Assembly: GCA_023386365.1 (NCBI GenBank)
Contig: JAEWJX010000057.1
Coordinates: 1 to 34,085 of the forward strand
DNA: 34,085 bases
From: Actinomycetes bacterium
GTDB taxonomy: Bacteria > Actinomycetota > Actinomycetes > Actinomycetales > Microbacteriaceae
Direction of reading: 5' to 3'
A model generated the notes under the pieces. The model made no database searches and was not told where the DNA came from. It saw nothing but the letters and a program-made list of their open reading frames with translations. The translations under genes were made by a program, and so were the position numbers. Positions 7,120 to 13,570 of this stretch are shown here, one piece after another (position 1 is the first letter of the stretch; the number at the start of each line of letters is the position of its first letter).

Positions 7120-7589
7120 GCAACACCCTCAAGGTCACCGCCCCCGAGGGCCTCCCGTTCGTCGACTTCGAGCGCGAGTTCGACGCCCCCGTGGAGGCCG
7201 TCTTCAACGCCCACAAAGACCCGGCGCTCGTCGCCCAGTGGAACGGACCCGACGGCTACCGGGCCGACATCACCGAGTGGGACTTCACCTCCGGCGGCCG
7301 CTGGGCGATGACCCACACCGACCCCGACGGCAACGACTGGGGTTTCCGCGGCACCTTCCACACGGTCCGCGAGAACGAGTTCGCCATCCAGACGTTCGAG
7401 TTCCTCGGCTACCCGGATGTGGTGAGCATCGAGTCGATGACGTTCACCGACCTCGGTGACGGCCGCACCCGCCTCACCGGCCACGCCGTCTACCCGACGC
7501 TGGAGGCCCGCGACGGGATGGTGCAGTCGGGCATGGAGACGGGCATGCGCGAGGGCTACGACCGCCTGGAGAAGATCGTCACCGCATGA
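7116..7589 (+). CDS. SRPBCC (AHSA1-type) ligand-binding protein
   Basis: The 157-residue protein has the START/Bet v1-like fold of the AHSA1 family: an early FEREFDAPVEAVFNAHKDPALVAQW segment, the hallmark WNGPDGYRADI where a W-G-P motif opens the cavity strand, an alternating strand SGGRWAMTHTDPDG, and a long C-terminal helix with MVQSGMETGMREGYDRLEKI. These proteins bind hydrophobic ligands in a deep pocket; the ligand is not known. An AAGGAG Shine-Dalgarno lies upstream inside the arsR 3' end, and the ATG overlaps the arsR stop. The operon ends at a stable hairpin directly after the TGA. Confidence 0.92.
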   Translation: MSNTLKVTAPEGLPFVDFEREFDAPVEAVFNAHKDPALVAQWNGPDGYRADITEWDFTSGGRWAMTHTDPDGNDWGFRGTFHTVRENEFAIQTFEFLGYPDVVSIESMTFTDLGDGRTRLTGHAVYPTLEARDGMVQSGMETGMREGYDRLEKIVTA

Positions 7590-7590
7590 G

Positions 7591-7606
7591 CGTCGGCGGG
7601 CCGACG
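7591..7606 (+). terminator. Hairpin terminator of the ArsR/SRPBCC operon
   Basis: CGTCGGC (7591-7597) and GCCGACG (7600-7606) are perfectly complementary with GG between them; in RNA the loop would be at least four bases. It begins one base after the TGA of the SRPBCC gene. The downstream bases include TTAAT but no real T-run, so termination efficiency is uncertain. Confidence 0.5.
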
Positions 7607-7624
7607 GGCTGTTAATCTCAGCCC
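7606..7624 (+). promoter_or_regulatory. -10 box (TAATCT) enclosed in an inverted repeat before the DNA methyltransferase
   Basis: GGGCTG (7606-7611), TTAATCT, CAGCCC (7619-7624) and then ATG at 7625. The -10-like TAATCT ends six bases before the start codon, and a perfect six-base inverted repeat flanks it. A leaderless transcript would lack the hairpin, while a read-through transcript would carry it directly against the ATG. Confidence 0.5.
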
Positions 7625-8497
7625 ATGCCCGCCGAACCGACCTGGAGTCCGGGTTCGTGGAACGCCACGAGCCCGGACTCCGTCGTTCTCGGCGACAACC
7701 TCGAGGTGGCGCGCGGGCTGCCGGATGAGAGCTTCCGGGTCATCTATCTCGACCCGCCGTTCAACACGGGACGCACCCAACGACACCGGGCGGTCGACAC
7801 CATCCGCGACCCCGAGGGCGACCGGTCCGGTTTCGGCGGCGAGCGCTACCGCACGGTCGTGCGCACGCTCTACGGCTACGACGACCGCTTCGAGGACTAC
7901 TGGGCGTTCCTCGAGCCGCGCCTCGCCGAGGCGTGGCGGCTGCTCGACGCCCGCGGCACCCTCTACCTGCACCTCGACTACCGGGAGGCGCACTACGCGA
8001 AGGTGGCGCTGGATGCGCTCTTCGGCCGCGACTGCTTCCTCAACGAGATCGTGTGGGCGTACGACTACGGCGGCAAGTCGAACCGGCGTTGGCCCGCCAA
8101 GCACGACACGATCCTCGTCTACGTGAAGGACCCCGCCCGGTACCACTTCGACAACGAGGCCGTCGACCGGGAGCCGTACATGGCGCCCGGCCTGGTCACC
8201 CCGGAGAAGGTGGAGCGGGGCAAGCTACCCACCGACGTGTGGTGGCACACCATCGTCACCACGAACGGCGCGGAACGCACCGGCTACCCCACCCAGAAGC
8301 CGGAGGGCGTCATCCGGCGCATGATCCAGGCGTCGAGCGCGCCCGGCGACGCGGTGCTCGACCTGTTCGCCGGGTCGGGGACGACGGGCGCGGTGGCCGC
8401 GGCCCTCGGCCGCCGGTATCTGCTGGTGGATGCGAACCCGGATGCGGTGGCGGTGATGCGTGCGCGGTTGCCGCACGCGACCTTCCACACCGCGTAG
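7625..8497 (+). CDS. Solitary DNA methyltransferase (beta class, N4-C or N6-A)
   Basis: The 290-residue protein is a SAM-dependent DNA amino-methyltransferase. The catalytic motif IV DPPF stands at residues 43-46, before the SAM-binding motif I DLFAGSGTTG at residues 246-255; this order defines the beta class. The family motif YPTQKPEGVIRRMI lies between them, along with a central variable region (about residues 120-215) that should hold target recognition. No endonuclease, specificity subunit or repair gene is adjacent, so it is an orphan or regulatory enzyme. N4-cytosine and N6-adenine cannot be told apart, since DPPF occurs in both. The ATG is supported by TAATCT six bases upstream. Confidence 0.93.
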   Translation: MPAEPTWSPGSWNATSPDSVVLGDNLEVARGLPDESFRVIYLDPPFNTGRTQRHRAVDTIRDPEGDRSGFGGERYRTVVRTLYGYDDRFEDYWAFLEPRLAEAWRLLDARGTLYLHLDYREAHYAKVALDALFGRDCFLNEIVWAYDYGGKSNRRWPAKHDTILVYVKDPARYHFDNEAVDREPYMAPGLVTPEKVERGKLPTDVWWHTIVTTNGAERTGYPTQKPEGVIRRMIQASSAPGDAVLDLFAGSGTTGAVAAALGRRYLLVDANPDAVAVMRARLPHATFHTA

Positions 8498-8505
8498 CCG
8501 GGTGC

Positions 8506-8511
8506 CAGGCT
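8506..8511 (+). promoter_or_regulatory. Weak -10-like hexamer (CAGGCT) of the VOC gene
   Basis: CAGGCT ends six bases before the ATG at 8518. It lacks the first T of the pattern seen elsewhere, so the gene may instead be read through from the methyltransferase gene 20 bases upstream. Confidence 0.25.
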
Positions 8512-8517
8512 GGACGC

Positions 8518-8883
8518 ATGGAACGTGTGACCGGCATCGGCGGCCTCTTCTTCCCCTCCCCGGACCCGGCGGCGCTCGCCCGCTGGTACGCGGAGCATCT
8601 CGGCATCGACGAGGTGCCGACCTCGTACGACGGCCCGGCATGGAGCCAGCAGGCGGGGACCACCGTGTTCGCCCCGATGGCTGCGTCGGAGGAGTTCTTC
8701 AGCGGCCCGAACGGGTTCATCCTGAACCTGCGGGTGGCCGACCTGGATGCGATGGTCGCGCAGCTGCGCGCCGCCGGCATCGAGGTGACCGTCGACGAGG
8801 AGGAGTACCCGAACGGCGTGTTCGCGAGCCTCACCGACCCCGACGGCAACCCGATCCAGCTGTGGGAGCCGCGCGGAGAGTAG
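8518..8883 (+). CDS. VOC (glyoxalase/bleomycin resistance) family protein
   Basis: The 121-residue single VOC domain starts with TGIGGLFFPSPDPAALARWYAEHLGI, the usual first strand-helix pair, and ends with the typical SLTDPDGNPIQLWEP strand in which the Glu is the usual second metal ligand. The first strand has Phe where a metal-binding His often lies, so metal binding and enzymatic activity are doubtful. The family covers glyoxalases, dioxygenases and antibiotic-binding proteins, and nothing here selects among them. It lies between the DNA methyltransferase and the HAD gene, with no coding overlap with either. Confidence 0.9.
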   Translation: MERVTGIGGLFFPSPDPAALARWYAEHLGIDEVPTSYDGPAWSQQAGTTVFAPMAASEEFFSGPNGFILNLRVADLDAMVAQLRAAGIEVTVDEEEYPNGVFASLTDPDGNPIQLWEPRGE

Positions 8884-8896
8884 CCGCATCCGCCGA

Positions 8897-8902
8897 TACC
8901 CT
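8897..8902 (+). promoter_or_regulatory. Candidate -10 (TACCCT) of the HAD gene, leaderless
   Basis: TACCCT ends six bases before the ATG at 8909, and no Shine-Dalgarno is present. Confidence 0.4.
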
Positions 8903-8908
8903 GGGCGC

Positions 8909-9691
8909 ATGACCTTGCACCCCGCCCGCCCGCACATCGAGAGCTGGCTCACCGACATGGACGGCGTCCTCGTCCACGAGAACAGCCCGCTGCCCGGCGC
9001 CCCCGAGCTCATCCACCATTGGGTGGAGTCGGGCACCCCGTTCCTGGTGCTCACCAACAACTCGATCTTCACGCCGCGCGACCTCGCGGCGCGGCTGCGC
9101 GCATCCGGGCTGGAGGTGCCCGAGGAGCGCATCTGGACCTCGGCTCTCGCCACCGCCGATTTCTGCCGCAGCCAGATCCCCGGCGGTTCGGCGTTCGTGA
9201 TCGGCGAGGCGGGGCTCACCACGGCCCTCCACGAGGCCGGTTTCGTGATGACCGAGACCGACCCCGACTTCGTGGTGGTCGGCGAGACCCGCAACTACTC
9301 GTTCGAGGCGATCACGAAGGCGATCCGCCTGATCATCGGCGGCGCCCGGTTCATCGCCACCAACCCGGATGCGACGGGCCCGTCGGCCGACGGCGTGCTC
9401 CCCGCCACCGGCGCGATCGCCGCCCTCATCACGAAGGCCACCGGCAAGGACCCGTACATCGTGGGCAAGCCGAACCCGATGATGTTCCGCTCCGCGATGA
9501 ACAAGATCGGCGCGCACTCGGAGACCACGGCGATGATCGGCGACCGCATGGACACCGACATCGTCGCCGGCATCGAGGCGGGCCTCCACACGGTGCTCGT
9601 GCTCACCGGCATCAGCGACCAGACCGAGATCGAACGCTACCCGTTCCGTCCGGACGAGATCCTCGCGGGCGTGCACGAACTGCTTCCCTGA
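8909..9691 (+). CDS. HAD-superfamily phosphatase, class IIA (NagD/PGP-like)
   Basis: The 260-residue protein is a NagD-type phosphatase of small phosphorylated metabolites. Motif I is LTDMDGVL with nucleophile Asp16 and acid/base Asp18. Motif II is the FLVLTNNS strand, motif III contains GKPNP with the conserved Lys, and motif IV is MIGDRMDTDI with Asp212 and Asp217 as magnesium ligands. A large C2 cap domain lies between motifs II and III, which defines subclass IIA, and the length is typical. The substrate cannot be read from sequence. It converges with the septum-formation-like gene, and the two stops sit inside one palindrome. Confidence 0.94.
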   Translation: MTLHPARPHIESWLTDMDGVLVHENSPLPGAPELIHHWVESGTPFLVLTNNSIFTPRDLAARLRASGLEVPEERIWTSALATADFCRSQIPGGSAFVIGEAGLTTALHEAGFVMTETDPDFVVVGETRNYSFEAITKAIRLIIGGARFIATNPDATGPSADGVLPATGAIAALITKATGKDPYIVGKPNPMMFRSAMNKIGAHSETTAMIGDRMDTDIVAGIEAGLHTVLVLTGISDQTEIERYPFRPDEILAGVHELLP

Positions 9692-9705
9692 GCGGTCCGA
9701 TCAGG
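9687..9705. terminator. Palindrome containing both stops of convergent genes
   Basis: CCTGAGCGGTCCGATCAGG pairs in eight of nine positions around the central T. The left arm holds the TGA of the HAD gene (9689-9691) and the right arm the TGA of the minus-strand gene (9701-9703). It may act as a short bidirectional terminator, though no T-run follows. Confidence 0.4.
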
Positions 9706-11023
9706 CGGCGGGCGGCGCCGGAGCGACGGCGACGGACCCGGTGAGCGGCTCGCCGGATGAGCGGCTCACGAAGCAGTAGTAGTGGCGGTCGCCCGCATCC
9801 CACTGCTCGGCGTTCGCCGGGTAGGTGCCCTGGAACTGCACGTCCGGGTACTGGCCGGCGACCGCCAGGTCGAGCACGCCGGGTGCGGTGCACAGCAGCG
9901 ACAACTGCCCCTGAAGCGCCTCGGCGCCCGGGTACGGGTCGTCGGTGACCCCCTCCGCGGATGCCGGGAACGTTCCGCGCACGACCATCTGCGCGGGGTG
10001 CGGGTTCGCGCAGTCGACGACGGTGAACTCCTCCGCCCACGGGTCGGCGTACGGGTCGAGGCATTCGCCGCCGAGCAGCTCGTCCCACGCCCACACGCCC
10101 GGCTCCACCGGTCCGATCGGATCGACGGTGGGGGTCGGGCTGGGGGTCGGGCTGGGGCTCGCGCTGGGGGCGACCGCCGGGGCCGGCCCGAGGATGGCGG
10201 GTAGGCGGGTGCCGAGCAGGAACAGCGCGGCGAGCGCAAGCAGCGCGACGAGACCACCCGCCACCGCGAGCAGCACCTTCTGGGTGCCGGTGATGCGACT
10301 GGAGGAGATCGCAGCATGCCCCGACTTGCCGGCCTCGCGTTTCGCGAACGGGCTCTCGGATGGCGCCGGTTCGGCTTCGTAGTCGCGGAACTGCTCGTCG
10401 CCGAACAGCGCGTCGAGCCCGGTGGTGGCGCCCGGCTCGGATGCGAGGGCCGCCGCGCCCAGCAACTCGGCCGCGCCGACCCCGGCGTACGGGTCGGGCT
10501 TCGGCTCGGCGACGGCGGGCATCGCCTGGGTGGGCTGATCCCACGACGGCGGCTCGGTGGGGGTGGGCTCGGCCGGCGGTGGCGTCCAGGCGACGGTCGG
10601 CGGCGGCTCCGCCGGGGTCGGCTGCTCGGTCGGCGGCGGCGTCCACGCGACGGTCGGGGTCTGCTCCGCGGGCGGAGGCGTCCACGCCACGGTCGGCGCG
10701 GGTTCCACCAGCGGCGGCGGGACGGATGCCGGCGGCTCCACGAGCGGCGGCGGGACCGGAGCGGCGGGCGCCGGCGGGGTCGTGGCGGTGGGGTCGCCGC
10801 CGCGGAGACCCCACGAGAATCCGCCCGGCGCATCCGTCGCGGGTGGCGCCGTCGGTGCGGGAGGCGCAGGCGCAGGCGGCACGACGGCGGGAGGAACGGT
10901 GGCCGGCGGCTCAGGCTCGGGCGTCGGTTCGGCGGGTTTCTTCGCCTCTCCGGATTGGCCGAACTGCGCGGCCAGCCAGTCGCTCGGGTCCAGCTCGTCG
11001 TCGTCGCCGGGTCGTTCGCTCAT
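9701..11023 (-). CDS. Proline-rich membrane protein with septum-formation-like domain
   Basis: The 440-residue protein has three parts. A long acidic and proline-rich cytoplasmic region (to about residue 245) carries repeats of TVAWTPPP (three copies) and VPPPLVEP (two copies). A single membrane helix follows at about residues 246-273. The extracytoplasmic C-terminal domain has paired cysteines in contexts GECLDPY, VVDCANPHPAQ, LLCTAPG and HYYCFV, matching the Septum_form family of actinobacteria, in which the Cys, a PH motif and a final W..GDR.YYC block recur. The start at 11023 gives MSERPGDDDELDPSDWLAAQF, a common acidic beginning for such proteins; open frame upstream overlaps pyrE and is not used. 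It lies 16 bases after pyrE and is probably co-transcribed with it. A role in envelope or division is inferred from the family name only. Confidence 0.85.
   Translation of the reverse strand: MSERPGDDDELDPSDWLAAQFGQSGEAKKPAEPTPEPEPPATVPPAVVPPAPAPPAPTAPPATDAPGGFSWGLRGGDPTATTPPAPAAPVPPPLVEPPASVPPPLVEPAPTVAWTPPPAEQTPTVAWTPPPTEQPTPAEPPPTVAWTPPPAEPTPTEPPSWDQPTQAMPAVAEPKPDPYAGVGAAELLGAAALASEPGATTGLDALFGDEQFRDYEAEPAPSESPFAKREAGKSGHAAISSSRITGTQKVLLAVAGGLVALLALAALFLLGTRLPAILGPAPAVAPSASPSPTPSPTPTVDPIGPVEPGVWAWDELLGGECLDPYADPWAEEFTVVDCANPHPAQMVVRGTFPASAEGVTDDPYPGAEALQGQLSLLCTAPGVLDLAVAGQYPDVQFQGTYPANAEQWDAGDRHYYCFVSRSSGEPLTGSVAVAPAPPAA
10560..10760 (-). repeat. Coding repeats for proline-rich TVAWTPPP and VPPPLVEP units
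   Basis: Three copies of a unit encoding TVAWTPPP and two copies of a unit encoding VPPPLVEP occur in tandem in the minus-strand gene. The copies are nearly identical at DNA level (for example GGCGTCCA at the TPPPAW junction), indicating recent unit duplication. Confidence 0.7.
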
Positions 11024-11039
11024 CGTCGGGAGCCGCGGG

Positions 11040-11594
11040 CTACTGCGCCTCGAGGCCGAGGTCGGCCAGACGGATGGCGGCGAGGTACGGGTATCCGGCC
11101 GCCTCGATGCGCTCCTGCGCTTCGGTGGCACGGTCGACGACGACGGCGACGGCGGCGATCTCGGCGCCCACCTTCTCGAGGGCTTCGATGGCCTTCAGCG
11201 GTGAGCCGCCGGTGGTGGAGGTGTCTTCCAGCACGATGACGCGCTTGCCCTCGAGGTCGGGTCCCTCGACCTGGCGGCCACGGCCGTGGTCCTTCGGCTC
11301 CTTGCGCACGACGAACGCGTCGTACGCGAGTCCGCGCGCGGCGGCCTGGTGCAGCACGGCGGCGGCGATCGGGTCGGCGCCCATCGTCAAGCCACCCACG
11401 GCATCCACATCCGGAACGTCGGCGATCAGGTCGACCATGACCCGCCCGATGAGGGGTGCGACGCGGTGGTCGAGACTCACCCGACGCAGGTCGATGTAGT
11501 AGCTGGCCTTCTTGCCGCTCGTGAGCGTGAAGTCGCCGTGGAAGACGGCTTCACTCGAGATGTACTCGATGAGCTGGGCGCGCGCGTCGGTCAC
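11040..11594 (-). CDS. pyrE: Orotate phosphoribosyltransferase
   Basis: This enzyme transfers ribose-5-phosphate from PRPP to orotate, giving OMP in pyrimidine synthesis. The 184-residue protein has the early FTLTSGKKASYYIDLRRV orotate/PRPP loop, the GGLTMGADPIA strand, the flexible catalytic loop with VVRKEPKDHGRGRQ, and the PRPP-binding motif VIVLEDTSTTGGSP near residue 120. The GTG start at 11594 is supported by TAGTCT seven bases upstream. No other pyrimidine gene is adjacent; the gene is divergent from the exonuclease III gene. Confidence 0.96.
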   Translation of the reverse strand: MTDARAQLIEYISSEAVFHGDFTLTSGKKASYYIDLRRVSLDHRVAPLIGRVMVDLIADVPDVDAVGGLTMGADPIAAAVLHQAAARGLAYDAFVVRKEPKDHGRGRQVEGPDLEGKRVIVLEDTSTTGGSPLKAIEALEKVGAEIAAVAVVVDRATEAQERIEAAGYPYLAAIRLADLGLEAQ

Positions 11595-11601
11595 GCAGTA
11601 C

Positions 11602-11607
11602 AGACTA
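11602..11607 (-). promoter_or_regulatory. Candidate -10 (TAGTCT) of pyrE
   Basis: TAGTCT on the minus strand is seven bases from the GTG at 11594, consistent with a leaderless pyrE-septum-formation-like transcript. Confidence 0.45.
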
Positions 11608-11638
11608 GGGCGCAGAGGGCGAAGACGGCGCCGCCCGC

Positions 11639-11644
11639 TAGCGT
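11639..11644 (+). promoter_or_regulatory. Candidate -10 (TAGCGT) of the exonuclease III gene
   Basis: TAGCGT ends six bases before the ATG at 11651. The divergent pyrE hexamer lies only about 30 bases away, so the two promoters share one short control region. Confidence 0.4.
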
Positions 11645-11650
11645 TGACGC

Positions 11651-12490
11651 ATGCGCATCGCCACCTGGAACATCAACTCGATCCGCAGCCGTCACGCGCG
11701 TGCCATCGACTGGATGCTGCGCGAAGACGTCGACGTGGTCGCCTTCCAGGAGATCAAGTGCAAGGAAGACCAGTTCCCGTTCGAGGCGTTCCAGGACGCC
11801 GGCTACGAAGTGGTGCTGCACGGCCTCAGCCAGTGGAACGGGGTCGCGATCGCGTCGCGGCACCCGATCGAGGATGTCGCGGTCGGCTTCGCGGGCCAGC
11901 CGGGCTTCCTGAAGGGGCACGAGGGCACCGATGTGCCGATCGAGGCGCGCGCCATCGGCGCCACCATCGAGGGGCTGCGTCTGTGGAGCCTGTACGTGCC
12001 GAACGGCCGCGCTCTCGACGACCCGCACTACACCTACAAGCTCGACTGGCTGGCGACGCTCGCCGCCGACACCCGTGACTGGCTGGCCGCCGAACCCGAC
12101 CTGCCGCTCGCGCTCATGGGCGACTTCAACATCGCGCCTCTCGACTCCGATGTGGGCGACCCCACCTTCGTGCCGGGTGTCTCGACGCACATCTCGCCGC
12201 CGGAGCGCACCGCGTTCTCCGCGTTCGAGAAGGCGGGACTCACGGATGTGGTGCGCCCGATCCGCCCCGAGGGCTTCACCTACTGGGACTACAAGCAGCT
12301 GCGGTTCCCCCGCAACGAGGGCATGCGCATCGACTTCATCCTCGGTTCGAAGGCGTTCGCCGACCGGGTGATCGACGCCTCCATCCATCGCGAGGAGCGC
12401 AAGGGCGACGGCCCCAGCGACCACGTGCCCGTGGTGGTCGACCTCGACCTCGGCATCGAGGACGACGACGACCGCCCGATGATCTTCTAG
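11651..12490 (+). CDS. xthA: Exodeoxyribonuclease III (AP endonuclease)
   Basis: The 279-residue metal-dependent nuclease cleaves DNA 5' to abasic sites and trims 3' ends in base excision repair. Catalytic features of the exonuclease III/endonuclease/phosphatase fold are present: Asn7 in WNINSIRSR, Glu34 in QEIKCKEDQFP, Asp158 and Asn160 in MGDFNIAP, and the C-terminal SDHVPV with the catalytic His. The length and the N7/E34 numbering agree with E. coli XthA. The last 12 residues are acidic. It precedes a toxin-antitoxin pair that has its own promoter. Confidence 0.95.
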   Translation: MRIATWNINSIRSRHARAIDWMLREDVDVVAFQEIKCKEDQFPFEAFQDAGYEVVLHGLSQWNGVAIASRHPIEDVAVGFAGQPGFLKGHEGTDVPIEARAIGATIEGLRLWSLYVPNGRALDDPHYTYKLDWLATLAADTRDWLAAEPDLPLALMGDFNIAPLDSDVGDPTFVPGVSTHISPPERTAFSAFEKAGLTDVVRPIRPEGFTYWDYKQLRFPRNEGMRIDFILGSKAFADRVIDASIHREERKGDGPSDHVPVVVDLDLGIEDDDDRPMIF

Positions 12491-12497
12491 CGCTGCT

Positions 12498-12515
12498 GCA
12501 AAACGTACGTTTCGC
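12498..12515. promoter_or_regulatory. Palindromic operator of the toxin-antitoxin pair
   Basis: AAACGTACGTTT (12501-12512) is a perfect 12-bp palindrome, extended to 16 of 18 matches from 12498 to 12515. It ends three bases before the -10 hexamer TACAAT and would let the antitoxin, alone or with toxin, block the promoter. Confidence 0.65.
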
Positions 12516-12517
12516 GC

Positions 12518-12523
12518 TACAAT
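12518..12523 (+). promoter_or_regulatory. -10 (TACAAT) of the toxin-antitoxin operon
   Basis: TACAAT ends six bases before the ATG at 12530 and is the hexamer closest to the TATAAT consensus in the window. No Shine-Dalgarno is present, so the antitoxin transcript is probably leaderless. Confidence 0.6.
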
Positions 12524-12529
12524 GGGCAA

Positions 12530-12790
12530 ATGAGTGAGGTTCCGATCACCGAAGCGCGAGGCCATCTGGCGTCGATCATCGACAACTCGCGCCAGGCGCC
12601 CGTGTACCTCACACGCCGCAACCGTCGAGTGGCGGCAGTCGTCGATGCGGACCAGCTCGACGAGCTGCTCCACGACTCGGAGGAGCTCGCCGACATCAAG
12701 GCCGTCGACGCCGCGTGGGACGAGACCGACCGCCTCGGCGAGACGCCGGTGCCCTGGGATGAGGTCAAGCGGGATCTCGGACTCGCGTGA
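12530..12790 (+). CDS. Type II antitoxin, Phd/YefM family
   Basis: The 86-residue protein begins with VPITEARGHLASIIDNSRQ, the standard Phd/YefM DNA-binding start, and continues with a short beta strand RRVAAVVDADQLDELL. The C-terminal half, rich in acid and Trp (DAAWDETDRLGETPVPWDEVKRDLG), is the usual toxin-wrapping tail. It overlaps the toxin gene by GTGA, so the pair is coupled. It should neutralise the RelE-like toxin and repress its own promoter at the palindrome 12498-12515. Confidence 0.92.
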   Translation: MSEVPITEARGHLASIIDNSRQAPVYLTRRNRRVAAVVDADQLDELLHDSEELADIKAVDAAWDETDRLGETPVPWDEVKRDLGLA

Positions 12791-13041
12791 CGTACGCGAT
12801 CCAACTGCTGCCTTCGGCAGTCCGCGCCATCCGCAAGCTGCCCCCCGAGGCGAAACGACGGGTTCAGGGTGTCGTCGAACTGATTGCCGATGACCCGCGA
12901 CCGCCGGCCGCGACGAAACTCACAGCACGCCCGGAGTGGCGCGTGCGGAGCGGCGACTACCGGGTGCTGTACCGGATCGAAGACGAGGTGCTCACGGTGG
13001 TGGTCGTCGATGCCGGCCACCGACGCGAGATCTACCGCTGA
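12787..13041 (+). CDS. RelE/ParE-family toxin
   Basis: The 84-residue protein has the RelE fold order: an N-terminal strand YAIQLLPSAVRAIRKLP, two helices with basic residues, then WRVRSGDYRVLYRIEDEVLTVVVVDAGHRREIYR, the most conserved RelE block. RelE toxins cut mRNA in the ribosomal A site; the basic residues and the final HRREIY fit that subgroup better than ParE gyrase poisons. The GTG at 12787 overlaps the antitoxin stop. Its TGA lies in a hairpin shared with the convergent Rid-family gene. No frameshift or damage is seen, so the module appears intact. Confidence 0.92.
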   Translation: MTYAIQLLPSAVRAIRKLPPEAKRRVQGVVELIADDPRPPAATKLTARPEWRVRSGDYRVLYRIEDEVLTVVVVDAGHRREIYR

Positions 13042-13052
13042 CGACGGTCAGC
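13037..13052. terminator. Hairpin holding both stop codons of relE-like and Rid-family genes
   Basis: GCTGAC (13037-13042), loop GACG, GTCAGC (13047-13052), a perfect six-base stem. The left arm contains the toxin TGA and the right arm the TGA of the minus-strand gene. It is probably a bidirectional terminator, though no T-run is present. Confidence 0.5.
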
Positions 13053-13437
13053 CGGCAGGGATCGCCGCGACCGCTTCGATCTCGACGAGGATGCCGGGGC
13101 GCGACATGGTGACCGTGACCACGGTGACGGCGGTGCGGTACGGCCACTCGGCTGCGCTGGCGGCGTAGGCCTCGTTCGGGTTGACGCCCGCGGTGAGGAA
13201 GATGGTGAGCTTCGCCACGTGCTCGGGACCTGTGCCCGCCTCGGCGAGCACCGCCTTCACGTTGCGCAGCGCCTGTTCCGTCTGAGCGGCGAGGCCCTTC
13301 ACGATGTTGCCCTCGCCGTCGATGCCGTTCTGGCCTCCGACGAAGAGGAGAGGCCCGGCTGGCACGATCATGCCCTGCGCGAAGGCGGGGCTCGTGACCA
13401 TCGACGGCGGATCGACGGGAGTGATCTGTGCGTTCAT
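13048..13437 (-). CDS. Rid-family (YjgF/YER057c/UK114) protein
   Basis: The 129-residue protein has the Rid fold: the early PAGPLLFVGGQNGIDGEGNIV strand pair, TEQALRNVKAVLAEAGTGPEHVAKLTIFLT, and the final strand VTVTMSRPGILVEIEAVA. True RidA enzymes hydrolyse reactive imines and enamines using an Arg (E. coli Arg105). In my hand alignment that position is Met, with an Arg two residues later, so it may belong to one of the Rid groups without confirmed imine deaminase activity. The ATG at 13437 has a GGAGGAG Shine-Dalgarno created by a tandem duplication in its leader. It is divergent from the monooxygenase operon, which suggests a linked role. Confidence 0.9.
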   Translation of the reverse strand: MNAQITPVDPPSMVTSPAFAQGMIVPAGPLLFVGGQNGIDGEGNIVKGLAAQTEQALRNVKAVLAEAGTGPEHVAKLTIFLTAGVNPNEAYAASAAEWPYRTAVTVVTVTMSRPGILVEIEAVAAIPAG

Positions 13438-13448
13438 GCCCCCACTCT

Positions 13449-13477
13449 CCTCCGCACCCCCGACCTCCGCACCCCCG
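13449..13477. repeat. Tandem 14-base duplication in the Rid-gene leader
   Basis: CCTCCGCACCCCCG occurs at 13449-13462 and again at 13464-13477, one base apart. On the minus strand each copy ends in GGAGG, so the duplication has copied the Shine-Dalgarno of the Rid-family gene. Confidence 0.75.
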
Positions 13478-13508
13478 GTGGCGGTTACGTCGTGTTGCAG
13501 TGCGTGTC

Positions 13509-13532
13509 GACGCGAGTGCCTCAAGACGCGAG
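13509..13532. repeat. Direct repeat GACGCGAG upstream of the monooxygenase operon
   Basis: GACGCGAG at 13509-13516 and 13525-13532 starts 16 bases apart, in the 133-base region between the divergent Rid-family and monooxygenase genes. It may be an activator site, but eight-base repeats also occur by chance in GC-rich DNA. Confidence 0.35.
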
Positions 13533-13570
13533 CATGACGGGGCACCCGTCGTCGACCCGAGAGCACCGCC

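Noticed and set aside
12530..13041. Mobile element or prophage fragment around the toxin-antitoxin pair
   Set aside because: No integrase, transposase, terminal repeat or attachment duplication is visible; composition is similar apart from the short promoter.
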